From the NCBI RefSeq assembly GCF_001187725.1, contig NZ_LGIQ01000007.1, positions 193 to 64,192 on the forward strand: a stretch of 64,000 bases of DNA, read 5' to 3'. The translations under genes were made by a program, and so were the position numbers. Source of the stretch: Brevibacillus reuszeri (lineage in GTDB: Bacteria; Bacillota; Bacilli; Brevibacillales; Brevibacillaceae). Numbering within the stretch: the stretch's first letter is position 1; each line of letters begins with the position of its first letter. Below are positions 53,340 to 62,653 of this stretch, piece by piece. Under the pieces are notes generated by a model. That model was not told the origin of the DNA. It saw only the letters and a list, made by a program, of their open reading frames with translations, and did no database searches.

Positions 53340-54088
53340 TGGTACAGCCTATTGTCAAATGTGATCAGTTGACGAAACGCTACGGTAAAAAATACGCTCT
53401 CGACCACTTTGACCTAGCGATTCCCGCCGGGCGAATTGTCGGTGTACTCGGTCCAAACGGTTGCGGTAAATCCACGTTGTTCCGGGCCATCACTGGGCTG
53501 ATTACCCCCGATGAGGGAGAGATCAGGGTATTAGGGCAATCGCCGGGGTGGCAGACAAACCGCTTCATCGGTTACTTGCCTGATCGAGCTCGCTGGTATC
53601 CGCGGCATACGGTGCTGCAGGCGTTTGAGTGGGGAGCCTCCTTCTTGCCAGGGTTTGATCTGGAGGCAGCCAAGAAATTCGCCAGGTATATGGATGTCGA
53701 TTTGGAAATGAGTCTGTCTGGCATGAGTAAAGGCCAGGAGGCAAGGGTCATGCTGATTCTTTGTATGTCCCGTGAAGTTCCGCTCATCATTTTGGATGAA
53801 CCGTTCGCGGGGATCGATCTCATTTCCAGAGAAGCAATCATCGCCGGGATCGATCTCATTTCCAGAGAAGCAATCATCGCCGGGATGATCGATTATTTGG
53901 AAGAGCGAGAGGTGTCCATTCTGATCAGCACACATGACATTCAGGAAGTGGAAGGGCTGTTTGACTATATCGTGCTCATGGATCAGGGAAAAGCAATCTG
54001 GTCAGGCGAAGCTGACGAGCTACGGGCGCAATATGGATCTCTCCATGACGTATTCCGAACGTTCTACAAAAGGGAGTGGAGTCGATGA
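53336..54088 (+). CDS. ABC transporter ATPase with an internal tandem duplication
   Basis: A 250-residue ABC ATPase: Walker A GPNGCGKST (39-47), signature LSGMSKGQEAR (127-137), Walker B PLIILDEP (149-156) and switch His in STHD (200). The residues GIDLISREAIIA occur twice in a row (159-170 and 171-182), encoded by two identical 36-bp units. The extra copy follows the D-loop and would shift the helix between D-loop and switch region; without it the length would be normal. It overlaps both neighbours by 4 bp. Confidence 0.92.
   Translation: MMVQPIVKCDQLTKRYGKKYALDHFDLAIPAGRIVGVLGPNGCGKSTLFRAITGLITPDEGEIRVLGQSPGWQTNRFIGYLPDRARWYPRHTVLQAFEWGASFLPGFDLEAAKKFARYMDVDLEMSLSGMSKGQEARVMLILCMSREVPLIILDEPFAGIDLISREAIIAGIDLISREAIIAGMIDYLEEREVSILISTHDIQEVEGLFDYIVLMDQGKAIWSGEADELRAQYGSLHDVFRTFYKREWSR
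53810..53881 (+). repeat. exact 36-bp tandem duplication
   Basis: Two identical 36-bp units (53810-53845, 53846-53881) followed by the first five bases of a third. In frame with the ABC ATPase. No other exact tandem repeat of this size was seen in the window. Confidence 0.97.
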
Positions 54089-54864
54089 GCTTGCGTATGT
54101 TTTTGTCGCTCGTCCATCATGAGTGGAAGCTGAAGGGAAGCTGGAGAAAGCTGAATCGCTCGCAAGGCTTTGGGTACGGCAGGACGATCTACCTGGCTAT
54201 TCTCGCTATCGCCGCTGTCGGGGCTGCCAGTTATTTTGCAATCCACGGCCAGCTCAAGCTGCATCAGCTGTGGGGTGTTGCGATTGGTTTCCCGTATATG
54301 CTCGTCGTCATGGGCGTGCTGATGCTGAGAAGAGAATGGGAGAACGGGACATTCGGGTGGTGGCTCACGTTACCATACTCAAGACTGAGTCTAGTGGGTG
54401 CCAAGTTCTTCGCTGCCTGGCTACGGACAGTGGTGGTATCATGCTGCGTGTATGTGCTGATTTCACTGTTTGCGGGAATCATCGCTCTGCTGGTACAAGG
54501 ATATTCGTTTGAGGATGTATGGTTGACCATGTTGACCGGATTGCCATTGCTCGCGATAGTCATCGGCTTCAGTCCGTTTATACTTTCCCTCAGCCTTTTG
54601 CTGGCAACGATTCATTACACTACCCTGCGACCGATCAGCCCGATTTTTTGGGTCGTTATCATGGGCGGTTTGAGTACTTTTTACAACGGATTTCAGACCT
54701 TAATTCCTAACTATAACGTGGCGCATCAGTTATTCAGTGGCCAGCCTGGGCTTTGGATTCCGAATCTGTGGGCTGAGATGGCAGGCTTGCTGATCAGTTG
54801 GATCGTTGCGTATCTTTTGATCCGCATCTCGGCCTATCTGCTTGAACGGAAACTGTCAATCTAG
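54085..54864 (+). CDS. ABC transporter permease
   Basis: A 259-residue membrane protein with about six hydrophobic helices, of the ABC-2 permease type. ATG 54085 overlaps the end of the ATPase gene and follows GGGAG. It forms the transporter with the ATPase; substrate unknown. Confidence 0.85.
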   Translation: MSLRMFLSLVHHEWKLKGSWRKLNRSQGFGYGRTIYLAILAIAAVGAASYFAIHGQLKLHQLWGVAIGFPYMLVVMGVLMLRREWENGTFGWWLTLPYSRLSLVGAKFFAAWLRTVVVSCCVYVLISLFAGIIALLVQGYSFEDVWLTMLTGLPLLAIVIGFSPFILSLSLLLATIHYTTLRPISPIFWVVIMGGLSTFYNGFQTLIPNYNVAHQLFSGQPGLWIPNLWAEMAGLLISWIVAYLLIRISAYLLERKLSI

Positions 54865-54910
54865 CAACAGCCAGTAACTACCATCCCTTACAGAAAGGAC
54901 GGAGGATGTC

Positions 54911-55399
54911 ATGCAATCCTATTTACCCATCGTATTTGTCGTGTTAATCGTAGGCCTCGGAATTTGGCTTAGAACCAGAAGAGGAAAGAAGCCCATCAAG
55001 GGAAAGGGCTACAGGATATTGATCCCCATTGGGGTGATGCTTGTAGGGATGCCATGGGGCTTGTACCAGCTCACGCACATCCCAGGCAAAACGTTTCATA
55101 TGCCGGCCGTTTGGGAGCTGCTCATCGCTATCGTTCTCGGTGTCATCTTTGGGACGGTCATGCTGAAGCAGACTGAATATGAGAGAAGAGAGGATGGGTT
55201 GATTTATTCAAAGCCAAACCGGAATCTCAAGTTCATCTTGATCGCAATCATACTGATTCGTCTCGTGCTGACGCAGTACTTCAAAGCCATAGACGTCGTC
55301 GAATTGTCCGTTCTCATGATGTGTATGGGGGTCCTGTATGTGGGGATCTGGAGAATTGGTAGCTATATCAAATTTTCGAGAACCATTTCGAGCACGTAA
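54911..55399 (+). CDS. CcdC-like (DUF1453) membrane protein
   Basis: A 162-residue protein with five predicted membrane segments and basic loops (LRTRRGKKPIKGKGYRILIP). It resembles the CcdC/DUF1453 family. It starts 46 bp after the permease, with GAAAGGACGGAGG upstream, and may belong to the same operon. Function unknown. Confidence 0.7.
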   Translation: MQSYLPIVFVVLIVGLGIWLRTRRGKKPIKGKGYRILIPIGVMLVGMPWGLYQLTHIPGKTFHMPAVWELLIAIVLGVIFGTVMLKQTEYERREDGLIYSKPNRNLKFILIAIILIRLVLTQYFKAIDVVELSVLMMCMGVLYVGIWRIGSYIKFSRTISST

Positions 55400-55407
55400 T
55401 CGGCAGC

Positions 55408-55446
55408 AGGCTGTCGGGTTTCCATACCCGGTAGTCTGTTTTTTTA
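55408..55446 (+). terminator. terminator of the GntR/ABC operon
   Basis: AGGCTGTCGGGT pairs with ACCCGGTAGTCT (imperfect), with a T-run. Confidence 0.8.
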
Positions 55447-55551
55447 GAAAATGGAAGAAGTCACTAAAGATGGATTTTTTGTGATACAATTAAAAATGAA
55501 ATGAAACATTTGGAAATTTGTTCACTTCTAGAGGAAAGGGTATGACTGTCT

Positions 55552-56340
55552 ATGACACTTCTCAATACGAAGTCTCCCGAGCGTGCAGGGAACGAAAACA
55601 TGGAATATGAACTCTTCACATTAGAAACCCATCCTGAAATGGCAAGCCGCTTTGATGAATTGAATGAAGTGGGCTGGCCAGCGTTCATGTTATATGATGA
55701 AGTGGCGATCCAGTATTATCCCAAGGTGGTAGAAGTTTTTCCACAGTTCCAATTTTGTATCACAGATGACAGCGGTGCTGTAATCGCTTGCTGCAATTCT
55801 GTCCCATTTTATTGGGATGGTACAGAGGAAGGACTACCAGCCGGCTGGGATGACGTATTCCTTAGAAGCATCGAGGATTACCAACAGGGCAAAGTGCCAA
55901 ACACAGTTTCTGCTCTCGCTATCGTGATACATCCCGATTATCGGGGAAAAGGAATCAGCAGTATCATGGTAAGGGCATTAAAAGATTTGGTTAAAAAGCA
56001 ATCCATTCAGCAGATGTTTGCACCTGTAAGACCTTCTTTGAAATCGAAATATCCATTGATTCCGATGGACAAATACGTGGAATGGAAAACGGACGCTGGA
56101 GATGCATTTGATCCATGGATACGAACTCATTTGAAAGCAGGGGCGAAAATGGTCAAGGTTGCTCCAGAATCCATGGTCATTAATGGAACCGTTGCACAGT
56201 GGGAAAGCTGGGCAAAGATGAAGCTTCCCGAGTCAGGTACATACATTGTGCCAGGGGGGCTTGTTCCCGTTACGATTGATGTTGAGAAGAACGAAGGACG
56301 ATATGTTGAACCGAATGTTTGGATGCAGCATTTCCTCTAA
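55552..56340 (+). CDS. GNAT-fold acetyltransferase-like protein
   Basis: A 262-residue protein with a GNAT acetyl-CoA motif (ALAIVIHPDYRGKGISSIMVRALK) in the middle, and a long C-terminal part with a W-rich stretch. The family seems distinct from the usual small GNATs. The acceptor is unknown. The start could be ATG 55552 or an in-frame ATG about 50 bases later. Confidence 0.75.
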   Translation: MTLLNTKSPERAGNENMEYELFTLETHPEMASRFDELNEVGWPAFMLYDEVAIQYYPKVVEVFPQFQFCITDDSGAVIACCNSVPFYWDGTEEGLPAGWDDVFLRSIEDYQQGKVPNTVSALAIVIHPDYRGKGISSIMVRALKDLVKKQSIQQMFAPVRPSLKSKYPLIPMDKYVEWKTDAGDAFDPWIRTHLKAGAKMVKVAPESMVINGTVAQWESWAKMKLPESGTYIVPGGLVPVTIDVEKNEGRYVEPNVWMQHFL

Positions 56341-56369
56341 TATGGATGATATGTAATAGGGATTCAGTT

Positions 56370-56422
56370 GGGCGTTAGCTTGCAATGATTTGGGTTGCAT
56401 GACTAGCGCCCTTTTGGTTTTT
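56370..56422 (+). terminator. terminator
   Basis: GGGCGTTAG / CTAGCGCCC with an inner TTGCAA/TTGCAT stem and T-rich tail. Confidence 0.82.
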
Positions 56423-56517
56423 TAGTTAAATGAGGTGGTTGGAAAAAATCATAGGAGTGACGGGAGTGAATCAAAAAGAACATCATACGATTTTATAAAG
56501 AGATGGAGGAGAAAGCG

Positions 56518-57150
56518 ATGGGGAAAAGGGCAGTCAGAGTACTCGTTTATTTACTGGCATTTTTAATCGGAGCCTATGCTGTGATCCAATACGGTTTTTT
56601 TAAACCGCAAGATGCAGGGCTTGTCTCAATTAAGCTGAGAAACCCTGATTTTCATCTGGAGCCGTGGGTCTATGTGATGTATGTTCATATTATTACTGGC
56701 GTCCTGGCACTCATTATTGGACCGTTTCAACTTTTCCTTTCGAAAGCGGGCACAACTAGATTAAAGTGGCATCGACTCATGGGCTATCTTTACGTCATCT
56801 CCATTTCCATCAGTGGGCTGGTCAATATATATTTGTCCTTTTTCGCTACAGGCGGATGGATAGCAGGCCTCGGCTTTTTCACACTGGATGTGATGTGGGT
56901 CGCCTTTACCTGGATGAGTGTGTACAAAATAAGTAGAAAAGACAATCATGCACATCGTGAGTGGATGCTGCGCAGCTACGCGCTTACGTTTGCAGCTGTA
57001 ACACTGCGATTGTTGCTGCCAGTGCTGCTATTGCTATTTCATGGCAATTTTATCCCGGCTTATCAAATGGTTGCCTGGATGTCCTGGGTCGTTAATCTGG
57101 TCATAGTAGAAGTAATGATTCGCTCGCGTCATCATCACCGGAAAGGTTAA
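56518..57150 (+). CDS. DUF2306 membrane protein
   Basis: A 210-residue membrane protein with about six to seven helices and the family's conserved His residues (MYVHIITGVLALIIGPFQ, KWHRLMGYLYV, HAHREWMLRSY), which could bind haem or metal. ATG 56518 follows GGAGGAG; an ATG 15 bases upstream has none. Function unknown. Confidence 0.82.
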   Translation: MGKRAVRVLVYLLAFLIGAYAVIQYGFFKPQDAGLVSIKLRNPDFHLEPWVYVMYVHIITGVLALIIGPFQLFLSKAGTTRLKWHRLMGYLYVISISISGLVNIYLSFFATGGWIAGLGFFTLDVMWVAFTWMSVYKISRKDNHAHREWMLRSYALTFAAVTLRLLLPVLLLLFHGNFIPAYQMVAWMSWVVNLVIVEVMIRSRHHHRKG

Positions 57151-57247
57151 AAGGCTATCTGCCGAAAAGTGTAATTCAGCAGATGAATTGTCAGCTTGGA
57201 AAAGAGGTGGCAGCACACATTTCTTTACTTGGTCAAGGGAGGGTAGA

Positions 57248-57670
57248 ATGGAAAAAGGAAGGATAAGCAGAAAACTAGAAGCTATACAAAAAGAAATCGA
57301 TCAGAGGAACATAGGTGACTTCCGAATAATCAAATACGAGTATAATGAAGAGCTCACGATGGCTGGCAGTTTTGATTTTAGTTACTACCATGACATTGAG
57401 ATTTTTTTCAAAAATGTATCCTTTATAGCCTGTCCGGGATCAGAATTCAAAGCAAATCGAATCCGGTTAGCGAACGAAGCTGAAGAAGAAATGCTTTATA
57501 AAATCTCCCATGCTTACCAAGAAGGCGTAACGATTTGTCTCGAAGATACATACTTCGGGCATAAATTTTATTTGTCCGTAAGTGATCTGGAATACCAAGT
57601 TCAAACCGTTTATTACTACAAGAGAGATCAACTAAAGCCCAACGAAAGGATTGCAGATTGGGTAAAGTAA
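57248..57670 (+). CDS. uncharacterised protein
   Basis: A 140-residue soluble protein with alternating charged and aromatic residues (FSYYHDIEIFFKNVSFIACPG...). No family recognised. ATG 57248 follows GGGAGGG. It lies 97 bp after DUF2306 with no clear terminator between. Confidence 0.7.
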   Translation: MEKGRISRKLEAIQKEIDQRNIGDFRIIKYEYNEELTMAGSFDFSYYHDIEIFFKNVSFIACPGSEFKANRIRLANEAEEEMLYKISHAYQEGVTICLEDTYFGHKFYLSVSDLEYQVQTVYYYKRDQLKPNERIADWVK

Positions 57671-57860
57671 TGCAGGTCATCAATCCATTCTGTTGCACCC
57701 TATCGAAATTTCGATAAGTCTCATAGAAATTTTTCATAATCGAAAAATTTTGAATGATGATTGACGAAGCACTGACTCCTCACTACAATGAAGAACAACG
57801 TAGAGCGTCTGTTCTGGTAAACAGGAAGATGCAGAACAGTTGCGAGGAGTGCGAGAGAGT

Positions 57861-59096
57861 ATGAGTTGGTTGAGAACGCGTTTACAGGAGTTTCACCCGA
57901 TTGTCTGGTCATTAGTAGTCGGGACTGTGTTTGTCAGGGCGGCCAGCTCGATGAGTATGCCGTTTTTGTTTTTATACCTGTCCAATAACACGGATATGGA
58001 TCTGGCGATGATCGGGTTGACGATTGGAGCGGGTCCTTTGGCTGGAACTATCGGAGGGTTTATCGCAGGGACGTTGTCTGACAGGATCGGCCGCAGAAGG
58101 GTAATGCTGGGGGCATTGTACGTCTGGACGCTTGTGTTTGTGGGCTTTGCTTTGAGTAAAAATCCGATGGTGCTGCTGCTCCTGAATATGGCAGGTGGCC
58201 TCTGTCGTTCCTTTTACGAGCCGGTTTCACAAGCACTCATGGCGGATGTGACGCCGCCAGAGAAACGCTTCCGCGTATTTAGCTTGCGCTATACAGCGAT
58301 TAACGTAGGCGTTGCCGTAGGGCCGATAGCGGGAGCTGTGCTGGCGAAAACCTCTGTTGCCCTACCTTTCATGATTACAGCCATCATTTATTTGTTTTAT
58401 GTCATTAGCTTGCAAGGATTATTGAACAAGTTTGGCATTAAGCAAATCGAGGGGCAGAAAAAAGAAACAGTAACCTTTGGCAAAGCGTTCAGCGTAGTTG
58501 TTAAGGATAAGGCGTTTCGTTTGTACATGATTGCAGGTGTTCTGGGAGCGGTCGGTTATTCGCAAATGTCTTCTACCTTGGCCAAATTCGCCGAGATGAC
58601 AGTTGTAAACGGTACAGAGCTATTTGCAATTTTGATGAGTGTGAATGCGGTCGTCGTCGTGCTGATGCAGCTGCCATTGACTAGCTGGGCAGAAAAAAAG
58701 ACGCCTCTCACAGCGATTTTTGTGGGAAACGTCATGTATGCACTTGGCGACATCGGCTATGCCTTTGCTAGCTCTTGGCTGATTTTCATTATTGCGATGG
58801 TGCTGTTTACCTTTGGAGAAATCTTGACCTTCACAGCCGGTGACGTCTTGATTGACCGAATGGCGCCAGAAGAAATGCGTGGCAGCTATTACGGTGCGAA
58901 AAGCTTCAGTAATCTGGGACAATTTATCGGCCCGTGGATGGGGGGGATTTTGCTCGCTGCGTATGGTGGCACCACTTTGTTCCTGATCGTTGCTGCCTTC
59001 TCCATGGTCAGTACCGCCTTCCAATGGGCTGGTCAGCGGGTTTATCTGGCGAGCACCGGAAAATCACTCAATTACTCACGAGCGGACTCACTCTAA
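57861..59096 (+). CDS. MFS transporter
   Basis: A 411-residue major facilitator protein: motif A GTLSDRIGRRRVML, about 12 helices. Of the MdtH/YfmO-like drug or metabolite exporter type; substrate unknown. Its last 9 bp overlap the convergent SGNH gene. ATG 57861 follows GAGGAG with somewhat long spacing. Confidence 0.86.
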   Translation: MSWLRTRLQEFHPIVWSLVVGTVFVRAASSMSMPFLFLYLSNNTDMDLAMIGLTIGAGPLAGTIGGFIAGTLSDRIGRRRVMLGALYVWTLVFVGFALSKNPMVLLLLNMAGGLCRSFYEPVSQALMADVTPPEKRFRVFSLRYTAINVGVAVGPIAGAVLAKTSVALPFMITAIIYLFYVISLQGLLNKFGIKQIEGQKKETVTFGKAFSVVVKDKAFRLYMIAGVLGAVGYSQMSSTLAKFAEMTVVNGTELFAILMSVNAVVVVLMQLPLTSWAEKKTPLTAIFVGNVMYALGDIGYAFASSWLIFIIAMVLFTFGEILTFTAGDVLIDRMAPEEMRGSYYGAKSFSNLGQFIGPWMGGILLAAYGGTTLFLIVAAFSMVSTAFQWAGQRVYLASTGKSLNYSRADSL

Positions 59097-59876
59097 TGCT
59101 TGCATGATGCGGGTTGCTATACGCGCATACCCTTCCGTATTCGGATGAAAATGGTCGGTATACAAATAGGCTTGTTCTTTACGCACAAACAAATCATACG
59201 TAGGAACCACGATGACGTGCGGATAGCGGGCAGCGATCTGTGACGCCGTATTGTTCCAATCGAGCACAGGCTTGATCGTATCAAGACCTGTTTCAGTATC
59301 TCCAAACGGATTGTACAGCGATGTATACACAATCGTAGCGTCTTTATTTACCGAGCGAATTTGACGAATGATCTCTTCATAGTTGGTCGTTAGCCCTTTG
59401 ATGGCTGCGGCCACTTTTTCTTTTTCAATGGAGTACAGACCTCCTGTTTGGCGGAAAAGATCATTGCCTCCAATTGTAAACAAGATCAAATCAGCCTCGC
59501 TCAAGAGTGTCTTCACCTGTTGCTGGGACATCTGTGACAATAGATTAGTCGACTCCTGGCCATTTATGGCGAGGTTGGTAAATGTGATCGGTTGGCCGTT
59601 TTTCTTCTCTAATGCTTGGCGAACGAGGCCCACATAGCCTTGCCCATTGGCATCTCCGGCTCCACGTGTGAGTGAATCTCCCAATGCGACAACCTTGTGA
59701 ACGCCGCTTTCCGGTAAGGGGGTAGCAGGCTTGCTCGCTTGGGTTGGAGGAGCAGTGTTCGAAGGAGCCAGTTGATGTGGATTCATCGCGAGTACAAAGC
59801 CGACAGCAAAAAGCAAAAAGGAAAGAAAGGACAGAAGACCTGCCGTGCGCCAAAGGAGTTGGCCGGATGTGCGCAT
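59088..59876 (-). CDS. secreted or anchored SGNH/GDSL hydrolase
   Basis: A 262-residue protein: a basic start and membrane anchor or signal (about 10-32), a Pro/Thr linker, then an SGNH domain with VVALGDSLTRGAGDANGQG (block I Ser), GGND (block III) and DHFHPNTEGY (block V Asp-His). Like the TesA/YpmR-type lipases or esterases. The start at 59876 has AGGAGGG at 7 nt. Confidence 0.9.
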   Translation of the reverse strand: MRTSGQLLWRTAGLLSFLSFLLFAVGFVLAMNPHQLAPSNTAPPTQASKPATPLPESGVHKVVALGDSLTRGAGDANGQGYVGLVRQALEKKNGQPITFTNLAINGQESTNLLSQMSQQQVKTLLSEADLILFTIGGNDLFRQTGGLYSIEKEKVAAAIKGLTTNYEEIIRQIRSVNKDATIVYTSLYNPFGDTETGLDTIKPVLDWNNTASQIAARYPHVIVVPTYDLFVRKEQAYLYTDHFHPNTEGYARIATRIMQALE

Positions 59877-60005
59877 CGGGTACCCTCCTATTCGATGTTG
59901 GATGGTGTTGCATGGTATAATGTGGTTGGACATCTTTTGTCAGTGTACCATAAACAGTATGCCTCCGTCAGGCGAGGAGGCGACAGAAGGATAGGAGGGC
60001 CCGCA

Positions 60006-60965
60006 TTGGCCGAAACAGTCCTCACGGTAAAAGGATTACAGAAAGCGATCGGGGGCAAGCCGATCATTCACGATATTACGTTTGACGTTTATGCTGGCGA
60101 GGTTTTCGGATTTCTAGGTCCCAACGGTGCTGGTAAAACGACAACGATCCGGATGCTGGTCGGCTTGGCAAAAGCGGACGGCGGGGATGTACATATTGGC
60201 GGCATTTCCTTGCAGGAGCAGTTTCCAGAAGCGATTGCGCAGGTTGGCTGCATCGTAGAAAATCCCGAGCTGTACAAGTTTTTGACGGGAAGAGAAAACC
60301 TGGAGCAATTTGCGCGCATGAGTGGTGGAATATCAAGGCAGCGTATCGAGGAGATTGTTCGTTTTGTCGATTTGGAACGAGCGATTGATGACAAGGTAAA
60401 AACGTATTCCCTCGGCATGCGCCAGCGTCTCGGTATTGCCCAAGCTCTCTTGCATCGACCCAAAATCCTCATCCTTGATGAGCCGACAAACGGTTTGGAC
60501 CCGGCAGGAATTCGCGAGCTGCGCCAGTTTATCCGTCGACTTGCTGAAGAAGAGGGATTAGCTGTCTTTATCTCCAGCCATTTGCTCAGCGAGATTGAGA
60601 TGATGTGTGACCGCGTGGCGATTATCAGTCAGGGAAAAGTCATCTCTGTGGGCGTAGTAAAGGAGCTGATGGAGCAGTTTGCCGATCAGGTTGAATGGAC
60701 GATTCCACTGGATCATATGGAGCAAGCGGTATCGGTCTTGGGTGAGATGGAAGCAGTTACAGAGGTATGGCAAAGCGGGGAAGAACGCTTGAAAACACGT
60801 ATGGATGTCGAGCAGGTCAGTATGGTGAACCAGATATTGGTCAGTAAAGGAATACCTGTTACCGGGATCGCGACGAAGACCGTGACGCTAGAGGATCTGT
60901 TCCTGACCTTGACGGGGGGAGGCAATGGGCTTGAGACAGAGCATGCTGGGACTCGTACAAAATGA
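60006..60965 (+). CDS. ABC transporter ATPase (exporter type)
   Basis: A 319-residue ATPase: Walker A GPNGAGKT (38-45), signature YSLGMRQRLG, Walker B ILILDEPTNGLDP, switch SSHLL. The C-terminal 90 residues form the extra domain seen in bacitracin/lantibiotic-type exporters. The start is TTG 60006, after AGGAGGG. The permease gene starts 41 bp before its stop, an unusually deep overlap in another frame. Confidence 0.9.
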   Translation: MAETVLTVKGLQKAIGGKPIIHDITFDVYAGEVFGFLGPNGAGKTTTIRMLVGLAKADGGDVHIGGISLQEQFPEAIAQVGCIVENPELYKFLTGRENLEQFARMSGGISRQRIEEIVRFVDLERAIDDKVKTYSLGMRQRLGIAQALLHRPKILILDEPTNGLDPAGIRELRQFIRRLAEEEGLAVFISSHLLSEIEMMCDRVAIISQGKVISVGVVKELMEQFADQVEWTIPLDHMEQAVSVLGEMEAVTEVWQSGEERLKTRMDVEQVSMVNQILVSKGIPVTGIATKTVTLEDLFLTLTGGGNGLETEHAGTRTK

Positions 60966-61926
60966 GACGGTAAAGCTACTTCGCCGCCGTCGTTTTCTCG
61001 TTGTTGTGCTGATTTTAGCGATCCTGATTCCGATTTTTACATACGCGCAATATCGATCCGTCGTCACTGCCCAGGAGCGGATGGGCACGACAGATTGGCG
61101 TCCTTTGTTAACCCAACAGATTGTCGATATGCAAAACAGGCTGGCATCGAGCCGATTGCCTGACGAGTGGCGTGATTTAATTAAAGTCCGGATACAGCAG
61201 CAGCAGTATTACCTCGATCATGACATTAATCCGATGGCACCAGGTGGACCTACTTTTGCACGCGGCTTTATGGATCAGGCCATCTCGATGTTTTTACCGA
61301 TGATTATCGTTGTACTAGCTGTTGATCTAGTCTCAGCGGAATTTAGCGAAGGCACGATCAAGCTGCTGCTGACGAGGCCGGTCAGGCGCTGGAAGGTACT
61401 GACGAGCAAGTATATTACCTTGCTGCTGTTCACGTCATTGACTGTGCTGATGACACTTATTTTGGCTTATCTCATGTCAGGAGTGGTTTTTGGTTACTCT
61501 GGCTGGGATCTTCCGATATTAACAGGCTTTGAGGTCGCAGGAGGAGAGCTTTCGACTGCAGGTGCCTTTATGCTGCCGCAGTGGCAGTTTCTCCTGATGC
61601 AATATGGACTCGGCTGGTTTGTTTGCATAGTGGTAGGAACGGTAACGTTTATGGTTTCTGTACTTGTGCGCAGTGCAGCAGCGGGAATGGGAATCATGAT
61701 GGCTGCTCTCATCAGCGGAACGATCCTCACGCAGATGGCGTCCTCCTGGGAATCCTCCAAATATTTATTTGTGGTGAATCTGCAATTGACGGATTATTTG
61801 AATGGGACGCTGCCGCCGATCAAAGGAATGACACTTCCATTTTCGTTGACGATCTTATCGGTTTGGGCGATTGCGGCGCTAGTAGTTGCCTACCTGGTCT
61901 TTACCAGGAGAGATGTGACCTCTTGA
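60925..61926 (+). CDS. ABC-2 type permease
   Basis: A 333-residue membrane protein with a large extracytoplasmic loop after the first helix (about 45-115) and five later helices, as in ABC-2 (NatB/BcrB-like) permeases. ATG 60925 has GGGGGAGG upstream inside the ATPase gene. Forms a transporter with that ATPase; substrate unknown. Confidence 0.87.
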   Translation: MGLRQSMLGLVQNETVKLLRRRRFLVVVLILAILIPIFTYAQYRSVVTAQERMGTTDWRPLLTQQIVDMQNRLASSRLPDEWRDLIKVRIQQQQYYLDHDINPMAPGGPTFARGFMDQAISMFLPMIIVVLAVDLVSAEFSEGTIKLLLTRPVRRWKVLTSKYITLLLFTSLTVLMTLILAYLMSGVVFGYSGWDLPILTGFEVAGGELSTAGAFMLPQWQFLLMQYGLGWFVCIVVGTVTFMVSVLVRSAAAGMGIMMAALISGTILTQMASSWESSKYLFVVNLQLTDYLNGTLPPIKGMTLPFSLTILSVWAIAALVVAYLVFTRRDVTS

Positions 61927-62010
61927 TTTGGGAAAAATGGCAACTTTTTCTCGTGATGTTCGTATTACCAAGGTAGAGACGTGCAGACGAGAGGAGTTTA
62001 ATTCATTCGG

Positions 62011-62442
62011 ATGGAAATGCTTTGGAAGTGTGGAACAGTTGTGGTTACAAGCATGATGGAGCTTTGGGCAGCGATCCCGCTTGGTTTTGCCTTGCAGCTG
62101 CCTCCGCTGCTCATTGGGATTTTTAGTGCGATTGGCGCGGTTGCCAGTGCCGGTATCGTCATTTTCTTGGGCGGGTCCCTGCGTAGCTGGCTGCTTCAGC
62201 GCCTTGAGAAAAAAGGGAAGCGACAAGGCAAGATGGCACGTATTTGGGAAAAATACGGTGTGATTGGCCTCGGACTCACCTCGCCGTTGCTGACCGGAGC
62301 ACCGCTGGGGGCAGCGATTGGCATTTCACTGGGCGCTCCGACGGGCAAGCTCATGTGGTGGATGTCGATCGGGATCGTGATTTGGAGTGTGATTCTTACC
62401 ATTGCCGTAGCGTTAGGCTTGCTGCAATTTTTGACACCTTAA
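62011..62442 (+). CDS. small multidrug export family protein
   Basis: A 143-residue membrane protein with three to four helices in the Sm_multidrug_ex pattern (ELWAAIPLGFALQLPPLL, GVIGLGLTSPLLTGAPLGAAIG). The substrate is unknown and the family name is not proof of drug export. Ends at a clear terminator. Confidence 0.8.
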   Translation: MEMLWKCGTVVVTSMMELWAAIPLGFALQLPPLLIGIFSAIGAVASAGIVIFLGGSLRSWLLQRLEKKGKRQGKMARIWEKYGVIGLGLTSPLLTGAPLGAAIGISLGAPTGKLMWWMSIGIVIWSVILTIAVALGLLQFLTP

Positions 62443-62455
62443 AGAGCACAGTTGA

Positions 62456-62492
62456 ACCGTCTTTGGCTATCAGGAGCAAAGGCGGTTTTTTT
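62456..62492 (+). terminator. terminator
   Basis: ACCGTCTTTG pairs with CAAAGGCGGT, T-run. Confidence 0.88.
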
Positions 62493-62653
62493 GTGCAGCA
62501 AGAAACTGCGGCTTTTGCCAAATGACATGGTGTAGCAGGCATTCTAAATGCGCTTGCTGTCTATCAGATTGTTGTATAATAAAAATGGATTCTGTATGGA
62601 AAAAAGGTTATGTTCCTTCATTCGGTATAGGGAGAAAGGAGTTGCCTGTAAAT

